Source: Auxenochlorella pyrenoidosa (Eukaryota > Chlorophyta > Trebouxiophyceae > Chlorellales > Chlorellaceae). From it: DNA of 39,534 nucleotides. The DNA lies in NCBI GenBank assembly GCA_001430745.1, contig KQ482061.1, forward strand, positions 748,257 to 787,790, written 5' to 3'. The position numbers and the translations under genes were made by a program. Under the pieces are notes generated by a model. The model was given only the letters and a program-made list of their open reading frames with translations. It was not told where the DNA came from and searched no databases. Positions 22,136 through 33,316 of the stretch are shown here, piece by piece. How positions within the stretch are numbered: position 1 is the first letter of the stretch; every line of letters begins with the position of its first letter.

Positions 22136-24237
22136 ATGCAGGCGCGAACAGCATCTGCAACAGTCTCGAATGCTGCTCTAGAGCAGAGCAAGCGGCGCTG
22201 GAGGAGCGCCTGCGCCCGGCGCCGCACGCTGCGCCGGCAAGCGTCGCGGCCACCGGCTGCCTTTGGCAGCGGCGACCCCTCCCTCGTGACGCTGCCAGTG
22301 TTCCCGCTCCCCAACGTGCTGCATCCAGCGCAGCAGGGCATGCTGTCAGGTAGGCAGGGCCGCCCTGCTGACGAGGGTTGGGCGCACGACACCCTGCTGC
22401 CGCGCGATGCCTGTGGCGCCGCACGCGGGCGCGGTTCCCTGCCCACCTCCTTCCTGCTGCACCCCTGCTGAATGCCTTCCTTGCAGTCTTCGAGCCGCAG
22501 TACCTGGCGATGTTCCGGGCCCTACTGGCAGACTCGGGGCCCAAGGGCGGGCGGTTCATCCACGTGCTCGCCCCCGCCGCCGCGCCGCCGGCGCTGCTGG
22601 AGAACGCGGTGGGCGGCCTGCCCCGCATCGGCTGCTGCGCCGAGGTGCTCTCGATACAGGTGGGCGCGCGTGTGGTTCTCACAGCGAGTGCTGGAGGCTG
22701 CCCCTCCTCTCTCCGCACGTCCCTTGCTCTGCGCATGTCCTCCACCCGGGTGCGTCGGCCTGCACACTTGCTTGCGAGCACGTGCTGAGCTTGCGCCGCC
22801 CAACTTTGGCCTGCCGCCAAGCGCAGGAGCGACCGAACGGCACCCTGGCGGTGGAGTACGCAGGCGCGCGGCGCGTGCAGCTGCTGCTGCCGCAGCAGAG
22901 CGAGCCGTTTGCCACCGTGGCGGCCGAGTGGTGAGGGGGCACCGCAGCGCAGCTCGCAGCCACTGCAGCTCCTGGACAGACAGTTGTCAGCTGTTGCGGT
23001 TGTTTTGGTGCCTGCCAGCATCGTTTACTGTCGGCGGTTGACTGACAGTGGCTCTCGCCCCTGCCTGCCTGCTGCAGGTATGATGACGAGCCAGCAGGGG
23101 AGCTGGACCCCACGGTGGATGTCCTGGAGCGGGAAGCTGCCAAGCTGCTGCTGCAGGTGGGCTGGGGCCGGGCTGACGCTCCCGCCCTGGTCGCCCAGCC
23201 AGCCCTGAGCCGCCTGCTATGCTGGCACGTGCTGCCGCTCCTGCTGTGCGTCAAGAAAGCCTGCCAGGCTGTGCAGAGCTGCCTCCTGACGCCCGCAGCC
23301 CAGCCCTCTTCGGCCCCTTCAGATTGAGCGCCTGACAGCGCTGGTCGCCCCGGGTGAGGGCGGCCTGCCAGAGGCGGTGCGGCGCTACATGCCCTCTGCG
23401 GCGGTGCAGAAGAAGACGTCGTACGATGCGCTCAAGGAGGCGGGGCACGTGGCAGCAGGTGGGGGTGGGCGCAGGGGCGGGCAGCAGGGCGCGGGGATTG
23501 AGGGGGCGGGCGATGCAGTCGGGCGGGCGATGCAGCCACGCCCGGCACGCAGTCGGCACACCCCTTGCCGCTGCACACGGCGCTCCTCTGCTTGCAAACT
23601 GCCGCGCGCACCCCCGCCCACCCCGCCCAGGGCACATCGACATGTGGCGCCGGCACGGCAGCGTGTACAAGACGCAGGGGCGGGCGGCGGCGGCGGCCAC
23701 CGACCCTTACGAGGCCGTGCGCGAGGCGCTGTCCAAGCACCGCCGCCAGGAGCTCTTCTCCTTTGCCGCCGCGCAGCTGCTGGTGATGGGCACGCCCGAG
23801 CGCGCCGCCCTGCTGCTCAGGTGGGCCCGGCGCCGCCTGCCTGCATGCCTGCATGCCCGGGGTGATGGCCAGGCTGGGCAGGCCGCAGCGCGCAGCCTGT
23901 GCTGCTGGGTGGGCGGCTGCAGAAACCGCTGCACACTCAGCCTGGGTTGGCTCCGCCGTCCGGCCTGGGCTCCTGTAGCGTCAGCGCTGCAGGGCCCTGC
24001 TGCCTGCAGGGCTCTGCTGCCTGGCGGCACGGCTTGTGTGCTCTGCCTTGCCGCCCACCCGCCCACGCCCGCTGCCTGGCCGTCGCCCCTTGCACGCCTC
24101 CCAACCAGCATCCCCCTGCCCCTGTGCGCTGCTGCAGCCAGGACACGGGGGCGCGCCTGAACTTTGTGCTGGCGGCGCTGCACCCATACCTGCTGGAGCT
24201 GCAGGCCAAGGCCTCGCTCAAGCGCCAGCTGGACTGA
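22136..24237 (+). CDS. Stand-alone LON N-terminal (substrate-binding) domain protein
   Basis: The inferred exons are 22136-22349, 22487-22659, 22827-22930, 23078-23156, 23323-23458, 23631-23820 and 24138-24237, giving 331 residues. The Arg/Ala/Ser-rich first ~45 residues look like a transit peptide. The LON domain opens with TLPVFPLPNVLHPAQQGMLS and VFEPQYLAMFRALLADSG, with IGCCAEVLSIQERPNGTLAV and YAGARRVQLL in the middle strands. The C-terminal helical part has AAAQLLVMGTPERAALLLS and LNFVLAALHPYLLELQAKAS. There is no AAA+ ATPase or Ser-Lys protease domain, so this is not a Lon protease. Plants have nuclear genes of this same plan, often annotated as ATP-dependent protease La domain proteins and predicted to be plastidial. 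The likely role is substrate or partner binding; this is an inference. Confidence 0.87.
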
Positions 24238-25612
24238 GGCCGCGGCCGCACACCGGCGCACAGCCCCGTCGGTGACCTGCCAGTGGCTGCAGCCAGCGCC
24301 TCAGATGCCCGCTGCACCTTAAAGCAGCCGCCGCCCTTTCATTTGCCTGTGCCCAACGCTGGCGGCCCTACTCAACACTGTACCATAGGGGCTTGCCTCG
24401 CGCACTGGATCCATCCTTGCTTGTACCATGCCTGCTGTTGCGCCAATACATCGCATCCTCCACCACATGCACTGTGCCTCTGCTACGACTTTCCCGCTGG
24501 CAACTGTTGAGCTCACTGCCCTGCTGTACATTGATCCCTGTAAGCCCTCAATCCTAGCGCACAAATCTTCAGTCTGAACTGCCAGGCGATGCACGCGCCA
24601 CCGCCCGCCGCAACTGCTACAAGCACCGGCGCTGGAGCAAGCAACAAGCACAAGCTCCAGCAAGCCGTTGCTAGTGCGCAGCCTTCACAGTGTTCACATC
24701 CTTGTGCAGCTGCGTCTCGACGCTGCCTGACGGCCCACCCCAGTTGGAACCTCAGCCTCTCCTCTGCTTCCACACCGCCATGCATTGTCCCGGCGTTAAG
24801 CCTGCCGGCGCTTCAGCTTTCTCGCAGCTTTACAGCTAGAGCGAGAGGCAAGGGGGGTAGGATGGGGCATGCGAAGGGTAACAGAGGGGGGAGAACGGGC
24901 AGCGGTGCCAGCAAAAGGTCGGAGGGTGTGGCAGCGAGGGGCGACAAGCGCAGAACACTCTAGGTCAGCAGAGGAGGTACGCGTCAGTCAGTGGGTCAGC
25001 GAGTCAGGCGCCGTCGGGAAAAGCGGAGGGCGTGGCGGGCCCAGGTCTACAAAGAAGTGGGAAGGAATTATGATCAAGGCGCGCTCAGGCAGACGCCGGC
25101 CGCAGGGGGGAGAGAGCGGGGCAGCAGACGAAAAGCCAGCGGAAAGGGAGGGGGAGAAGGGGGAGGGGAAGTGCATGGAGAAGGGGGCATAAGAGGGCGT
25201 GACAGGGGTCAAGAAGGATCTTCAGGTGGCATGGTACGTCCGGGAGGGGTCTACAGGTGCAGCTGGTCATGCAAGAGTGCCTAGTGGAAACAGCTAGTTG
25301 TACCGAGGGGCGCCCGGGGAGGGGCGAATGCAGCATGGGATGAAGGGGCGGCTGCCCGGAGCGCAGTTGCGGCGCTGGCGACGGCTGCGGGGCAGCATCG
25401 GCAGCACAGCCGGACGCAGGTCCAAACGGCTGACGTCGCCTCCCACCGGCGGGGGGAGGGATGCAAGCAGGCTGCGGCAGCGAGAGCGGCGCGGTCAGGC
25501 AGTGCGGCACTGTGCTGCTCTGCCAGCTGTCATGCGCCAGATGGCCGCCTGGCTTGCACCGGTGGACCAGCAAAGCTGCTCAGGTGCCTATCGAGGCAGC
25601 AGCGCAGCAGCG
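24238..25612. other. Convergent 3' region, purine-rich on the plus strand
   Basis: These are 1.37 kb between two convergent stops. The left 300 bases should be the 3' UTR of the LON-domain gene. From about 24838 to 25215 the plus strand is dominated by A and G, so the minus-strand transcript of the next gene would have a pyrimidine-rich 3' UTR. No gene recognised. Confidence 0.45.
24539..24543 (+). terminator. TGTAA poly(A) signal of the LON-domain gene
   Basis: TGTAA lies 302 bases past the TGA of the LON-domain gene, in the sequence GATCCCTGTAAGCCC. Confidence 0.5.
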
Positions 25613-26429
25613 TCACTGACCAAACGCTGCCAAGCGGCTGCGCTTCTTTCCGGCAGGCGGCACGCCGCTGCTGCCAAGGCCATCGCTGGCGCCGCCGCCC
25701 GCCCAGGGGCGCCGTAGCAGGCCGCCCTCAAGCTGCGCCGCCTCTTCAAGGAAAGGGAAGCTGCTCTGCTGCGGCTTAAGACAAGACTTGTCTGGCGCGG
25801 AGTGCCCATGGTGAGGGGCGTGCTGCCGCGCGCAGTGCTGCTCCAGCGCAGTGGCCCAGTGCACCGAAAGCGGCGCGCCAGAGCGGGAGCCATGTGCGGC
25901 GCTGCCTTGGCTGCTGCTGTGCGAGTGCGCATGACGAGCTGATGCTGCTGAAGCGGCGTCTGAGCTGGTGGGAGTCTGCAGAATGCAGGGAGGTGCCACG
26001 CTGGGTCAGCACAGCGTTGCAGGCAGCAGGCGCGAAAAACGACAGGGCGGCGCGAGGGGCGGGAAGCGGCGTAGCGCCCGCCGCTGGTTCTGCAGTGATG
26101 CGGGGCTCTGAGGGGCCGCGACACCCCAACCCGCCCAGAGTGGGGGCTGATAGGTCGCGGGGCAAGCCAGGCGCCGCGGGAGACGGACAAACGCGTGCGG
26201 ACGAGGTCCTCGCATGCGAGGTCCCGACCGCGGGCCTCACCGCGGTGCTCAGGCCGCTCTGCTGGGACGAGCCCTCGCCGGTGCGGGCCTCGAGGGGCCC
26301 CGTGGGCCGTCTGTGCAGGTGGCCCTCGAGGCTGAAGCCGTCGCCGCCGAGCTGCTTGCGCAGCTCCTGCAGCGCCCAGGACAAGGACAGGCCGCTGCCG
26401 CTTGGGGCGGCCTTCTGCGCGAGACGCAT
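25613..26429 (-). CDS. Unknown His/Ser-rich protein
   Basis: Two exons (26429-26241 and 25975-25613) join in phase to give 183 residues. Supporting signs are a good donor (GCG|GTGAGG), a good acceptor (TCTGCAG|ACT) and non-random composition. The N-terminal part includes SLSWALQELRKQLGGDGFSL, a possible amphipathic helix. The second exon has a Ser/Ala/His stretch (SARHAHSHSSSQGSAAHGS), then HCARQHAPHHGHSAPDKSCL with several His and two Cys that might bind metal, then FPFLEEAAQLEGGLLRRPWA and a basic end (GKKRSRLAAFGQ). No family recognised. A TATG directly after CTCACAG at the start could instead be an acceptor, in which case an upstream exon is missing. It is divergent from the amidating enzyme gene, with 307 bases between starts. 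Confidence 0.5.
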
Positions 26430-26736
26430 ACTGTGAGAGTGGGGCTGGGAAGAGTGGTGGAGTGCGTGGGCCCCAGAGGACGGGCGGGGGCCGCGGGGAA
26501 AGCTCAGGACGGGGCTTCAGCAGCCATTTCAGCGGCCCAGCAAAGCCCAGCACGCCCGGCAGGCTGCATGGGGCTCCCAACCAGCGCCATTCGCGCCTGC
26601 CCAGTATCATTTGCTGCCCACACACTCTGCACATTGCTCTGGAACGCCAGACCCTACCTCCGGCCGCTCTTCGCTATGCCGGACCTCTCGCTCTGTACGC
26701 AGCACCCCTGAGAAGGCGCACCCGGCGCGATCACAA
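26430..26736. promoter_or_regulatory. Divergent promoter region of the unknown gene and the PAM gene
   Basis: These 307 bases lie between the two inferred start codons. I see no TATA box. Shared regulation is suggested only by the layout, and it fails if the leftward gene has a further upstream exon. Confidence 0.4.
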
Positions 26737-29700
26737 ATGTATTTTGCCTTTCTCCTGTTGCTCGTCGCTCTGGCGGCGTCGGGAGGTAGCGGCGGTGGCA
26801 TCGCCGCCGCTGCCAACTCCGCACCTACCGGCAGCGACATCACCCTGCCGGTGGTTTTCCCGGAACACGAGGTGACAGAGGACGACGCATACCTCTGTAC
26901 CGCAGTCCAGATCCCCGACAAGCCGCTCAAGCTGGTGGGCATTGAGTCGACGAGCGACCAGCGCATCGTGCACCACATGCTGCTGTTCGGTGAGCAAGCG
27001 CACTGGGGAGGGGCGCCGAGGCAAGGACGCATGCCTGTCACCTTCATGAGCATGCTTTGCGTGTGTATGACGCAGTGAAAGCAGACGAAGATGCAAACTA
27101 CTGCACCAGCCTTGGCCTGTGCTTATTTGTGCCATCCATCAGCTGCCTGCCTGCATCCATCCCGCCCTCTGGCTGCTCCCGACCACCCACGCCGTTCACC
27201 TGCCGCGCCTTTCTCGCCCCCAGGCTGCGAGCAGCCTGCACAGACAGCTGCCGTGTGGGACTGCAAGATGGCGCCCACCTGCTCTGGCGGCACAGATGTG
27301 GTGCTGTACGGCTGGGGCAAGAATGCGCCCGCCATCGTGCTGCCGCAGGGTGTGGGCTACAGCGTGGGCCCTGGCACCGGCATCCGCACGCTGGTGCTGC
27401 AGGTGGGTGCTGGCAGCGGAGGCAGGCCCAGGTGTCTGGGGTCAACGACAGGCTTGCGCTGGAGGAGAGGCGCTGCGAACAAGTTGGCTACTCGTGCACT
27501 GATGCGCCAGCCCGGCTATGGGGCAGACATGCCTGCCCCGGGATGTGCGTGGCAGCCACAGGCTGCCCCAGCCAGGCCTGGAGTGCGCTTGTGCCCTCGC
27601 AGCAAGCAGGCGCATGCTGCGGCTTCGGAGCGCAGGAATGTGCCCAGCTGCTGCCCGCGTGCAGCGCCCTGCTTGTTTCAAGGCGCCTTGTGGCCCGCCT
27701 GCACCCCATCGGCCCCAGTCTGGCTCCCCCCTCTCTACCCGTGCAGATGCACTACCTAAAGGGCCGCCCCGCCAACGACACCTCGGGCATCCGCCTGCAG
27801 CTGAGCGAGCGCCCGGTGCCCTTCTCGGCGGGGCTGCTCGCCTTTGCCTCTGGCTTTGTCATCCCGCCGGGCAAGCCGTCCACCCTGGTGCCCAACGGCT
27901 GCTGCTACTCGGGCTGGGAGCCGCTGCGCGGCTTCGCCACGCGGGTGCACACTCACGCGCTGGGCAGGTGGGGCGGACTCGGGTGGGGCGCCCGGACAGG
28001 GAGCTGTGCGGCGGGTAGCAGCGCCAGTGCAGTGGGCGCAGCAGTACATTCGCAACCCCAGTCCCTGGCAGCTGGGCGCGGGTATAGCGCTGCGCAGTGT
28101 TCTCTGAGGGCAGCGCCGCGATGGCGGCGTTCCTCGGGCCCGGGACGGCTCTGGCTCCCCCGCATGGGTGCACGCTGCCCCCGCCTTCCGCCCCGCTGTC
28201 CTGCCTTGCCCTCCCGTGCCACTCGCCTGAGCATGCCGCGGGAAGTTGCGGCTGGTCAAGGCTCCGGCCCGCCTGCTCCCCAAGCCTTGCGCTCACCCTC
28301 AGCATGTTGTTGACCACTCGCGGCCCATGCAGGGAGGTGTACCTGAACCAGAGCCGGCCCCGGGGCCCTCACGGCCATGACAAGATCGTCAGCCTGGACC
28401 CGCAAAAGCCGCAGGCAAGGCTGGGGGCGACCGGGGACTGCATCACGGCGTGCGGGGCGGCTCTGGCGGCCGTTGGGGAGCCGGTGCCCAGCCCGCCAGC
28501 CATGCTGGCTATGTCGCCAGCGGGCAGTGGGGCCAGGGTGAATGACGTGGGGCCAAACTTGCATGTGTAGCCCTGCCACCCCCTGCAGGGCTTCTACCCT
28601 GTCCAGCCCGAGGCGACCTTCCTGCCGGGGGACCGCCTCACGATGGCCTGTGACTTTGACAGCACCGGCATGGTGAGCACGCCTGACAGCACAGCCCCGT
28701 GCCGGACACCGAAGCAGACCATTGTCAGTCCTGCAGGCGTGGCGAGGGGCAGCCTGCCGGGGCAGGTGCCATGGTGCTCGGGCCCGCACATGAGCCGCTG
28801 GAGCCGGTGGCTAGCCAGGCGGCGGCCTGCTGGGTCAGGCCCGTGTTCTGCCTGTTGGCCTGGAGCTCAGGGGCTCACAAGTGACGGCCTGCTGTCGCCC
28901 CCGCAGGACCGCACGGTGCACGCCGGGCACACCTCGAGCGACGAGATGTGCAACCTGTACCTCATGCTGTACAGCCACCTGCCCTTCTTCATGTGGTGCC
29001 TCGACAGGTTCCCCGCCGCCGAGGTGCGCTGCCAGCCAGCTGTGCCCCCCCCTCCCCCCCTCCGACGTGGGGCCCAGCGTGGTTGCAAAGAGGGGTTGAG
29101 AGGTGGCCGCCAGCGCAGAACGACGCGCCACCTGTCAGCTGCAGACAACTGCCACTGCAAGCCTGTGGATGCACAGAAACCCTCCCTGCGCAAACAGCCT
29201 TCTCGCTGCCTCTGCGTTCGTCGCCGCTGCCCCGCACCGCATCGCCCCAGGCGCCCACCGCCAGGTCTCTCCAGCAGCGTCCAGCGCCCCGGCCCACTCC
29301 TTTCTGCCTGGAATTCCCTTCACCTCTTGGCAGGTGTCTGGCCCCGGCGGCCTGCCCAAGCAAGGCCAGCTGCAGCCGGAGACGACCCTGTGGCAGCCCC
29401 CCGCCGAGGTGCCCCCCGCCGTTAAGGGCGGCAACAAGCCCTACCCGGTGGGCCAGGTGTCGGGGCTGGCGTCCAGCGGCGACGGCAGCGTGTGGGTTTT
29501 CCACCGCGGCGCGCGCACCTGGAACGCCGACGGCAGCGTGTCGGACGCCGACGGCGGCGCCACCTCCAACACGCTGTCGGGCCCGGCCGTGCTCCAGGTG
29601 GGGGGGGCCACCCAGGGCCTCCTGGCTTTGGTGGGCATGCCAGGGGCCTGACTGGCGGCGGCGCCATGCGCTGCTGTCCGGGCTGCAAGCCAGCGCAGAG

Positions 29701-32700
29701 GCGCCCCCGCAATGTTGCTTGGCGCTGCGCCATGCTGGTGGCCCGCATGCGCAGCGCCGCTAGTGCAGCACCACCCGCAGCTCTGAACGCACCGGCAGCG
29801 CCCTGGTGCTCACGCCTTGCTGGCCCCTGACCCACCCTCCCCTCGCACACCACCCCAACCCACCCACCCACCCACCCCCTGCAGCTGGACCAGGACAGCG
29901 GCGAAGTGTTGCGCGCCTGGGGCGCCAAGCAGTTCCTCATGCCCCACATGATTTCCCTAGACTACGATGGCAACGTGTGGGTGACAGGTGGGCCGCCGGC
30001 CGCGCCTGCCCTGCACTTGCGGCGTTGTCCGTGGCGTAAGAAGCTCTTCACGCCTGCGCGGCACCTGCACGTGCCGGCTGGGCAGGCCTGCCCCTGGCGT
30101 GTCTGCTGTGCCCCTCTCCCTGCTGCTCCCGTGCCGGCCCAGCCGACCCGCGGCTTGCGCCTGCCGCCCTCCTTACCCTGTGCAGACGTGGACCTGCACC
30201 AGGTCTTCAAGTTCACCCCCACTGGCAAGCAGCTGCTGGCGCTCGGCACGCGGGGCCAGCGCGGTGACAGCGCCACGCACTTCTGCAAGCCCACCCAGGT
30301 GGGGCGCGGCCCGCGCGGCCGAGCGATGCAGGCGGCTGCGCAGATGCGCTGTGCCGCGCAGTCAGGGAGCCACAGGCAGCCGCCGGGGTGGCCGTGCGTG
30401 TAATACAGCGTGTTGAACAGAGCGCCCGCTGTTTAACAGAGCGACCGGCCCCTCCCGCAGGTCTTTGCCGCGCGCGACGGCAGCGTCTTTGTGTCCGACG
30501 GCTACTGCAACGCCCGCGTGGCGGAGTATGACGCCAACGGCACCTGGGTGCGCGACTACCGCCTGCCGCCGACGTCCGTGCTGCCCATGTTTGTGGCCCA
30601 CAGGTGGGGTCCGGCGGTTCACTGCGGGGGTGGTGGTAGGGCGTGGCTGGTAGGGGCAGGGCCGGCCTCCCGGGCATGCAGCGCCTTGGTGCCAGGCCTC
30701 TCTTGCCAGGCAGAAGCTCTGTGTTGTGCTTGCCGCCCTTTCGGGCCTCCGCCCCCAGCACCTCCCCGGCCCGCCCTCGGCACTCCGCCACGATCCCCAT
30801 GCCTCTGCGACATTGGTGGCACACCTCACCCTCTAGTTGCACGGCACGCACCCTGCACCCGGCCAACCCACATGGGCTCATTCCATCCCGATCCCCCCTC
30901 CCCCCACCCCCGTCCAGCCCCCCCACTCACACACACACCCTAACCCCCACCCCCAACCCCCCACCCACCCAACCCCTCCACAGCGTTGTGTACGACGAGT
31001 GCAGCCGGCGCGTGTATGTCGCCGACAGAGAGTTCCACCGCGTGCACGCCTTCCAGCGCGGCACCGGCGCCTACCACGGTGAGGCCCCTGCCCCCTCCCC
31101 TCTTGGCCCGCGCTCTGCCCTCTGCCCTCCTGTCCACGCGCCTCCCAGGCCCCCCTCTCCCGCCTGGTCAAGCGCGCTTGCAGCTTGGCAACATCCCCTT
31201 GCACACACGCGCCGCCTGCTACCACCGGCCACACACCACTTCGGACGGCTGATCCTTAGCCTAGCCTACCCCTCACCCCCCTCCCAACTGCTGCAGGCGA
31301 GTGGGAGCTGGGCGACAAGTATGGATCGCCCTACTCGCTGGCCATCGGCCCCTACGGAATCGTGCTGGCGCTGACCTGGCAGGCCAGCGAGGGCAAGACC
31401 TGGGTGGTGGCGCTGCAGTCAGAGGTCGGCCAAGTGCTGAGGTGCGCTGCGCCGCGGCATGCTGTGCGCGCGCACTGCCCACCCCCGCTCAATGCCTGCG
31501 CGCTGGCCTGGCGACCGGCGCGTGGAAGCTCCGCTGGGATTCGAGGGGGTCCACCTCTGCCGCTGGCAGGGCAAGCATTGGCACCCGTATGCCTGCCCGC
31601 GCCTGCTTCTCCACTGACCTCACAGCAGCGCCCCATCTGGGTCCCTTGCCTGGGTTGGCTGCTCCTGGGGGCCCCTGTCAGCATGCTTCCCGCGCCCCCC
31701 GCCGCTGCTGCAGGGCCTACGAGCTGCCTGGGAAACTGGAGGCCCCACACGACCTTGTGCTGCTGCCCGCCCCCCTGGAGCTGACCGGCTCGGGTGGGGC
31801 CCGCCAGCAGGGGCTGGGCTTCCTTGCGGCCTGGCTGGCCTGCCCCTGCCTGCAGCAGCAACCCTTGCCTGTTTGGCGTGCTTTCAGTAAAGGTTTGAAG
31901 CCCTCGCCCCGCCCCTCTGGCTGCCAACCCTGCAGGCGAGCGGCTGCTGTCGATCCTCGTGTCAGAGACCAAGGAGGGGGCCAACATGCACAAGTATGTG
32001 CTGGCGGAGCCGACAGCTGGTGCCAGCTCAGCGCAGCACGGCAGCAGCGAGGGGCAGGACGAGGAGGCGGCGGCCATCGCGGCGGCCAAGGCCGGCGCCG
32101 CGGCGCACTTTGGTGGCTCCACGCACCAGCACCAGCCCGACGAGGGCGCAGCGGAGGTGGAGGCGGGAGGGGAGGAGGCCCGGGTGGGGCATGCCATGGT
32201 TAAGCCTGTGGACGGGGCAGAGCAGCAGCAGCAGCAGCAGAAGGGTGAGGAGGCGCAGCCAGGCGGCAGCGGGGGTCTTGATGACGGCCCAGGGGAAGGC
32301 GCCGAGCCTGCAGGGCAGACGGCAGCACGAGGAGGGGAGGCGGCACACATTGGCCACTCCATGGTAAAGCCTGTTGGGGAGCAGGATGAGGCAAGGCAGC
32401 CGCAGCCGGACGATAGCCCAGACTCAGATTTCCTGGCAGTTGCGGATAAGCAGCAGCAGCAGCAGCCAGACGCAGCCCAGGGGCAGCAGGGCGAGGCGGA
32501 GGCGGCGCAGCGCGCCTCAAGCACCATGCGTGCCCATGCACAGGAGCGGCACGGCCTGGACCATGCAGGTGGGCCGCAGCAGGTGCTCGCCTGTGGCCTG
32601 CAGTGCGCAGCCCCCTGCCTCCCCATACCTCACATCTGGACGGCGCTGACGTGCATATTTGGTGTGCAGGTATTGCTGCTTTGCAGAGGGCTGTCGCCGC

Positions 32701-33025
32701 CCACCCCACCCGCTGCGCATGCGCCTGCCCCACCCCACCCCATCGCCCCCTGGTCGCAGGAGCGCAACCCTGGGTGCTGGGCCTGGTCTTTGTCGGGGTA
32801 GCCCTGGCAGCCTGGTCTCGCCTGCAGCACTGGAGGCGGCGGGGCGGGGCGGGGTACCATGCGCCGCCCGCTGCCGGTGCCGCCGCCGTCAACGGCAGCG
32901 GCATGAATGGCAGCGGCCTGAATGGCGCTGGGGCGGCCTCGGGCGTGCACAGGCACCACCTGGTGCATGGGCACCTGCCAGAGGGGAGCAGCGGCGAGTT
33001 GCCCTCGCCACGAACCGATGTGTAG
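26737..33025 (+). CDS. PAM: Bifunctional peptidylglycine alpha-amidating monooxygenase (PHM-PAL), membrane-anchored
   Basis: The enzyme turns Gly-extended peptides into C-terminally amidated ones: PHM (copper, ascorbate) hydroxylates the glycine and PAL (zinc) cleaves it. Fifteen inferred exons (26737-26989, 27224-27402, 27747-27967, 28333-28414, 28589-28672, 28907-29023, 29334-29597, 29885-29987, 30186-30298, 30461-30603, 30984-31078, 31297-31441, 31714-31793, 31936-32568, 32760-33025) give 925 residues. A signal peptide (MYFAFLLLLVALAA) leads into PHM, with copper ligands in HHMLLF (79-80), MHYLKG (146), HTHALG (212, 214) and SSDEMCNLYLM (Met287). PAL has WVFHRGART, FLMPHMISLDYDGNVWVTDV, HFCKPTQV, FVSDGYCNARV and APHDLVLLP, matching the catalytic Arg, Tyr and zinc His sites of animal PAL. 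An acidic Gln-rich stalk, one transmembrane helix (WVLGLVFVGVALAAW, about 841-855) and a basic cytosolic tail follow, as in secretory-pathway PAM. The intron after 28414 has a GC donor. The stop is TAG, unlike the TGA of the other genes. Confidence 0.96.
29834..29880 (+). repeat. C-rich CCCACC tract before PAM exon 8
   Basis: A run of CCCACC and CCAACC units lies immediately upstream of the CTGCAG acceptor of exon 8. It is of the same type as the tracts at 4768-4842 and 30890-30981. Confidence 0.55.
30890..30981 (+). repeat. C-rich CCCCAACC tract before PAM exon 11
   Basis: About 90 bases of C with interspersed A and T, including CACACACACCC and CCCCAACCCC units, end in the CACAG acceptor of exon 11. 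Confidence 0.55.
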
Positions 33026-33316
33026 CACCGCCGCCGGGCTTGGGTGCAGCCTCCCTGTCTCTTGCATGCTGCCATTTACATTTTCCTTGAGGTATATGCA
33101 ACGCTCAGGCGGCAGGGAGGCAGCAGGGCGATCAAAGCACCGGACAGACAGCAGTGAGCAATCTGGGGGCGACCGGGTTGCAGGGGCCAGAGAATTACAA
33201 AGCATTGCAGGGTTGCCCTTGCAGCCTGGTGGCGCTCAGGCGGCAGATATGTCGGCTGTTACTCAAGCACTGTGCCAGAAGGGGCTGCATGCATGTGTTG
33301 GAACTTAACCCAGAGG
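33026..33316. other. Convergent 3' UTR region of PAM and the LigB-type gene
   Basis: These 291 bases lie between two facing stop codons. No gene is present. A TGTAA signal for the leftward gene lies inside; none was found for PAM. Confidence 0.5.
33195..33199 (-). terminator. TGTAA poly(A) signal of the LigB-type gene
   Basis: This is TGTAA on the minus strand, 118 bases past the TGA at 33317. Confidence 0.5.

Noticed and set aside
22487..24237. A full Lon protease or CRBN-like protein.
   Set aside because: Only the LON N-terminal domain is present. There are no Walker motifs, no Ser-Lys dyad region and no Cys-rich CULT domain.
25588..26634. Open frame of about 348 codons on the minus strand overlapping the His/Ser-rich gene.
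   Set aside because: It is Arg/Pro/Ala-rich in the way of shadow frames here, and it crosses the intron of the better-supported two-exon model.
31352..32626. Long open frame of over 400 codons on the minus strand opposite the PAM stalk.
   Set aside because: It is a by-product of GC-rich, Gln/Ala-biased coding sequence on the other strand. It crosses PAM introns and resembles no protein.
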